Positions 62,801 to 64,000 of a stretch of DNA of 64,000 nucleotides are shown here, piece after piece; positions within the stretch are counted from its first letter, which is position 1, and each line of letters opens with the position of its first letter. Both the position numbers and the translations under genes were made by a program. Below the pieces are notes generated by a model that was given only the letters and a program-made list of their open reading frames with translations, did not search any database and was not told the DNA's origin. Source of the DNA: Loxodes magnus (lineage: Eukaryota; Ciliophora; Karyorelictea; Loxodida; Loxodidae); the NCBI GenBank assembly GCA_946699065.1, contig CAMPDV010000312.1:1-64000 (forward strand). The letters run 5' to 3'.

Positions 62801-64000
62801 CCATAGTCTCACCGTATTATCATAACTTCCCGATACGATGAACTCTGAATCACTGGATATAGCCACAGATAATACAGAATTAGTGTGACCACTCATGGTC
62901 TTACATGTACCTGTCTTGACGTCCCATAGTCTCACCGTCTAATCATTACTTCCCGATACGATGAACTCTGAATCACTGGATATAGCCACAGCATATACAT
63001 TACTAGTGTGACCACTCATGGTCTTACAGGTACCTGTCTTGACGTCCCATAGTCTCACCGTCTTATCATAACTTCCCGATACGATGAACTCTGAATCACT
63101 GGATATAGCCACAGCTGATACATAATCTGTGTGACCACTCATGGTCTTACAGGTACCTGTCTTGACGTCCCATAGTCTCACCGTATTATCATAACTTCCC
63201 GATACGATGAACTCTGAATCACTGGATATAGCCACAGATAATACAGAATTAGTGTGACCACTCATGGTCTTACAGGTACCTGTCTTGACGTCCCATAGTC
63301 TCACCGTCTAATCATTACTTCCCGATACGATGAACTCTGAATCACTGGATATAGCCACAGCATATACAGAACTAGTGTGACCACTCATGGTCTTACAGGT
63401 ACCTGTCTTGACGTCCCATAGTCTCACCGTATTATCATAACTTCCCGATACAATGAACTCTGAATCACTGGATATTGCCACAGCATATACATAATGTGTG
63501 TTACCACTCATGGTCTTACAGGTACCTGTCTTGACGTCCCATAGTCTCACCGTATTATCATAACTTCCCGATACGATGAACTCTGAATCACTGGATATAG
63601 CCACAGATAATACATAACTAGTGTGACCACTCATGGTCTTACAGGTACCTGTCTTGACGTACCATAGTCTCACCGTCTTATCATAACTTCCCGATACGAT
63701 GAACTCTGAATCACTGGATATAGCCACAGCATATACAGAACTAGTGTGACCACTCATGGTCTTACAGGTACCTGTCTTGACGTACCATAGTCTCACCGTA
63801 TTATCATAACTTCCCGATACGATGAACTCTGAATCACTGGATATAGCCACAGATAATACAGAATTAGTGTGACCACTCATGGTCTTACAGGTACCTGTCT
63901 TGACGTCCCATAGTCTCACCGTCTTATCTCCACTTCCCGATACGATGAACTCTGAATCACTGGATATAGCCACAGATAATACACAACTAGTGTGACCATT
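56853..64000 (-). CDS. WD40 array, open segment 1 (runs in from the right edge)
   Basis: With TAA/TAG as Gln and TGA as Trp the frame is open for about 7.1 kb, roughly 58 blades. In-frame TAG, TGA or TAA occur only at blade-surface codons, for example S-W-D-Q at about 58,880 (TGA and TAG in one blade), S-W-D-Y at about 57,778, and H-T-N-Q at 61,896. Blades here are dominated by N-S-V-L, S-Y-V-L and S-S-V-Y types with S-Y-D-N and S-G-D-K. The 5' end of any gene lies outside the window, so its N-terminal domain is unknown; by analogy with the gene at 14.9-17.5 kb it could be RING plus pentapeptide. Confidence 0.6.
59985..60970 (-). repeat. 8-unit internal duplication in array segment 1
   Basis: Blade order from about 59,000 to 61,500 repeats with a 984-bp step (8 x 123): the S-S-V-Y/S-G-D-K, N-S-V-L/S-Y-D-N, V-I-P-W and S-Y-V-L/S-Y-D-N series at about 60,000 reappears at about 60,985. 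The same eight-unit step is seen at 55,869/56,852, so eight units is a favoured exchange length in this part. Confidence 0.6.

Larger units (their letters stand above)
25118..64000 (-). repeat. Giant tandem array of 123-bp WD40 units (about 316 copies)
   Basis: The whole stretch consists of 123-bp units, each one 41-residue WD40 blade: G-H-T-x-x-V-x-x-V-A-I-S-S-D-S-E-F-I-V-S, then G-S-x-D-x-T-V-R-L-W, D-V-K-T-G-T-C-K-T-M-S. (38,860/123 gives about 316 units; it continues past the right edge.) Unit length is constant except for three 1-bp deletions (about 26,876, 55,869, 56,852). Substitutions cluster at residues 4, 5 and 7, and 23 and 25, plus the rarer pairs H/Q-T/P at 2-3, S/A at 8, R/I and L/P at 28-29 and D/Y at 31. 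Such internal identity is far above that of ordinary WD40 proteins and is typical of repeats kept alike by unequal exchange or conversion. Confidence 0.97.

Noticed and set aside
25118..64000. CRISPR array or minisatellite reading of the 123-bp repeats
   Set aside because: There are no spacers. The unit is one WD40 blade of 41 codons with protein-level conservation and codon-specific variability.
25118..64000. Many separate short WD40 genes of 60-1,000 residues
   Set aside because: The breaks are TAG/TGA/TAA at variable codons, which are sense codons in this organism. The apparent starts are GTG codons inside blades.
15893..64000. TGA read as Cys (Euplotes code)
   Set aside because: Cys does not fit the N-W-R-P-I and L-R-I-W positions, and TAA/TAG would then be stops that break the RING gene and the LINEs many times.
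1..64000. tRNA or rRNA genes
   Set aside because: I looked for cloverleaf arms and rRNA core motifs by eye and found none. A covariance-model scan would be needed to exclude small RNAs.

Overview
The window looks like nuclear DNA of a ciliate that has reassigned all three stop codons. Three independent protein families in it become continuous only if TAA and TAG are read as glutamine and TGA as tryptophan. TGA falls on the tryptophan of the N-W-R-P-I motif of a LINE reverse transcriptase and on the 'WD' tryptophan of a WD40 blade; TAA and TAG fill many Q positions. This matches the karyorelict/Condylostoma type codes (NCBI tables 27/28). The species, and whether this is micronuclear or macronuclear DNA, cannot be told from sequence alone. 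Standard-code ORF calling misses almost every real gene here.

Layout. 1-12,535: about 157 copies of an 80-bp AT-rich satellite with higher-order periods of about 4,160 and 3,600 bp, decaying until about 12,780. 12,780-14,920: AT-rich DNA with a diverged pair of about 190-bp repeats, a CAAAACC-type low-complexity tract and a tandem array of about 55-bp palindromic units. 14,921-17,511 (minus): an intact gene hidden by the code, encoding a RING finger, a long Q-rich helical region, pentapeptide repeats and exactly seven WD40 blades. 17,865-18,721 (plus): a broken gag/ORF1-like fragment between 16-bp direct repeats. 18,722-20,500: mostly AT-rich, with one more GC-rich island. 20,510-21,757 (minus): the 3' part of a LINE (LINE B). 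About 21,760-25,117 (minus): a longer degenerate LINE (LINE A) with endonuclease, reverse transcriptase and C-terminal zinc knuckle. 25,118-64,000 (minus, running off the edge): about 316 head-to-tail copies of a 123-bp (41-residue) WD40 unit.

How the parts may work together. Blades 2-5 of the seven-blade gene are the same sequence family as the giant array, while blades 1, 6 and 7 are private to the gene. Array units differ mainly at a few codons on the blade surface, and every in-frame TAA/TAG/TGA that I located in the array lies at one of those variable codons. This resembles the high-internal-conservation WD40 repeats of fungal HNWD (HET-E/HET-D) recognition proteins. It suggests a recognition receptor (RING/TRIM-like plus a variable propeller) sitting next to a very large reservoir of variable blades that could feed it by unequal crossing-over or gene conversion. 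That functional link is inference; the repeat structure, the shared homology and the code are read directly from the sequence.
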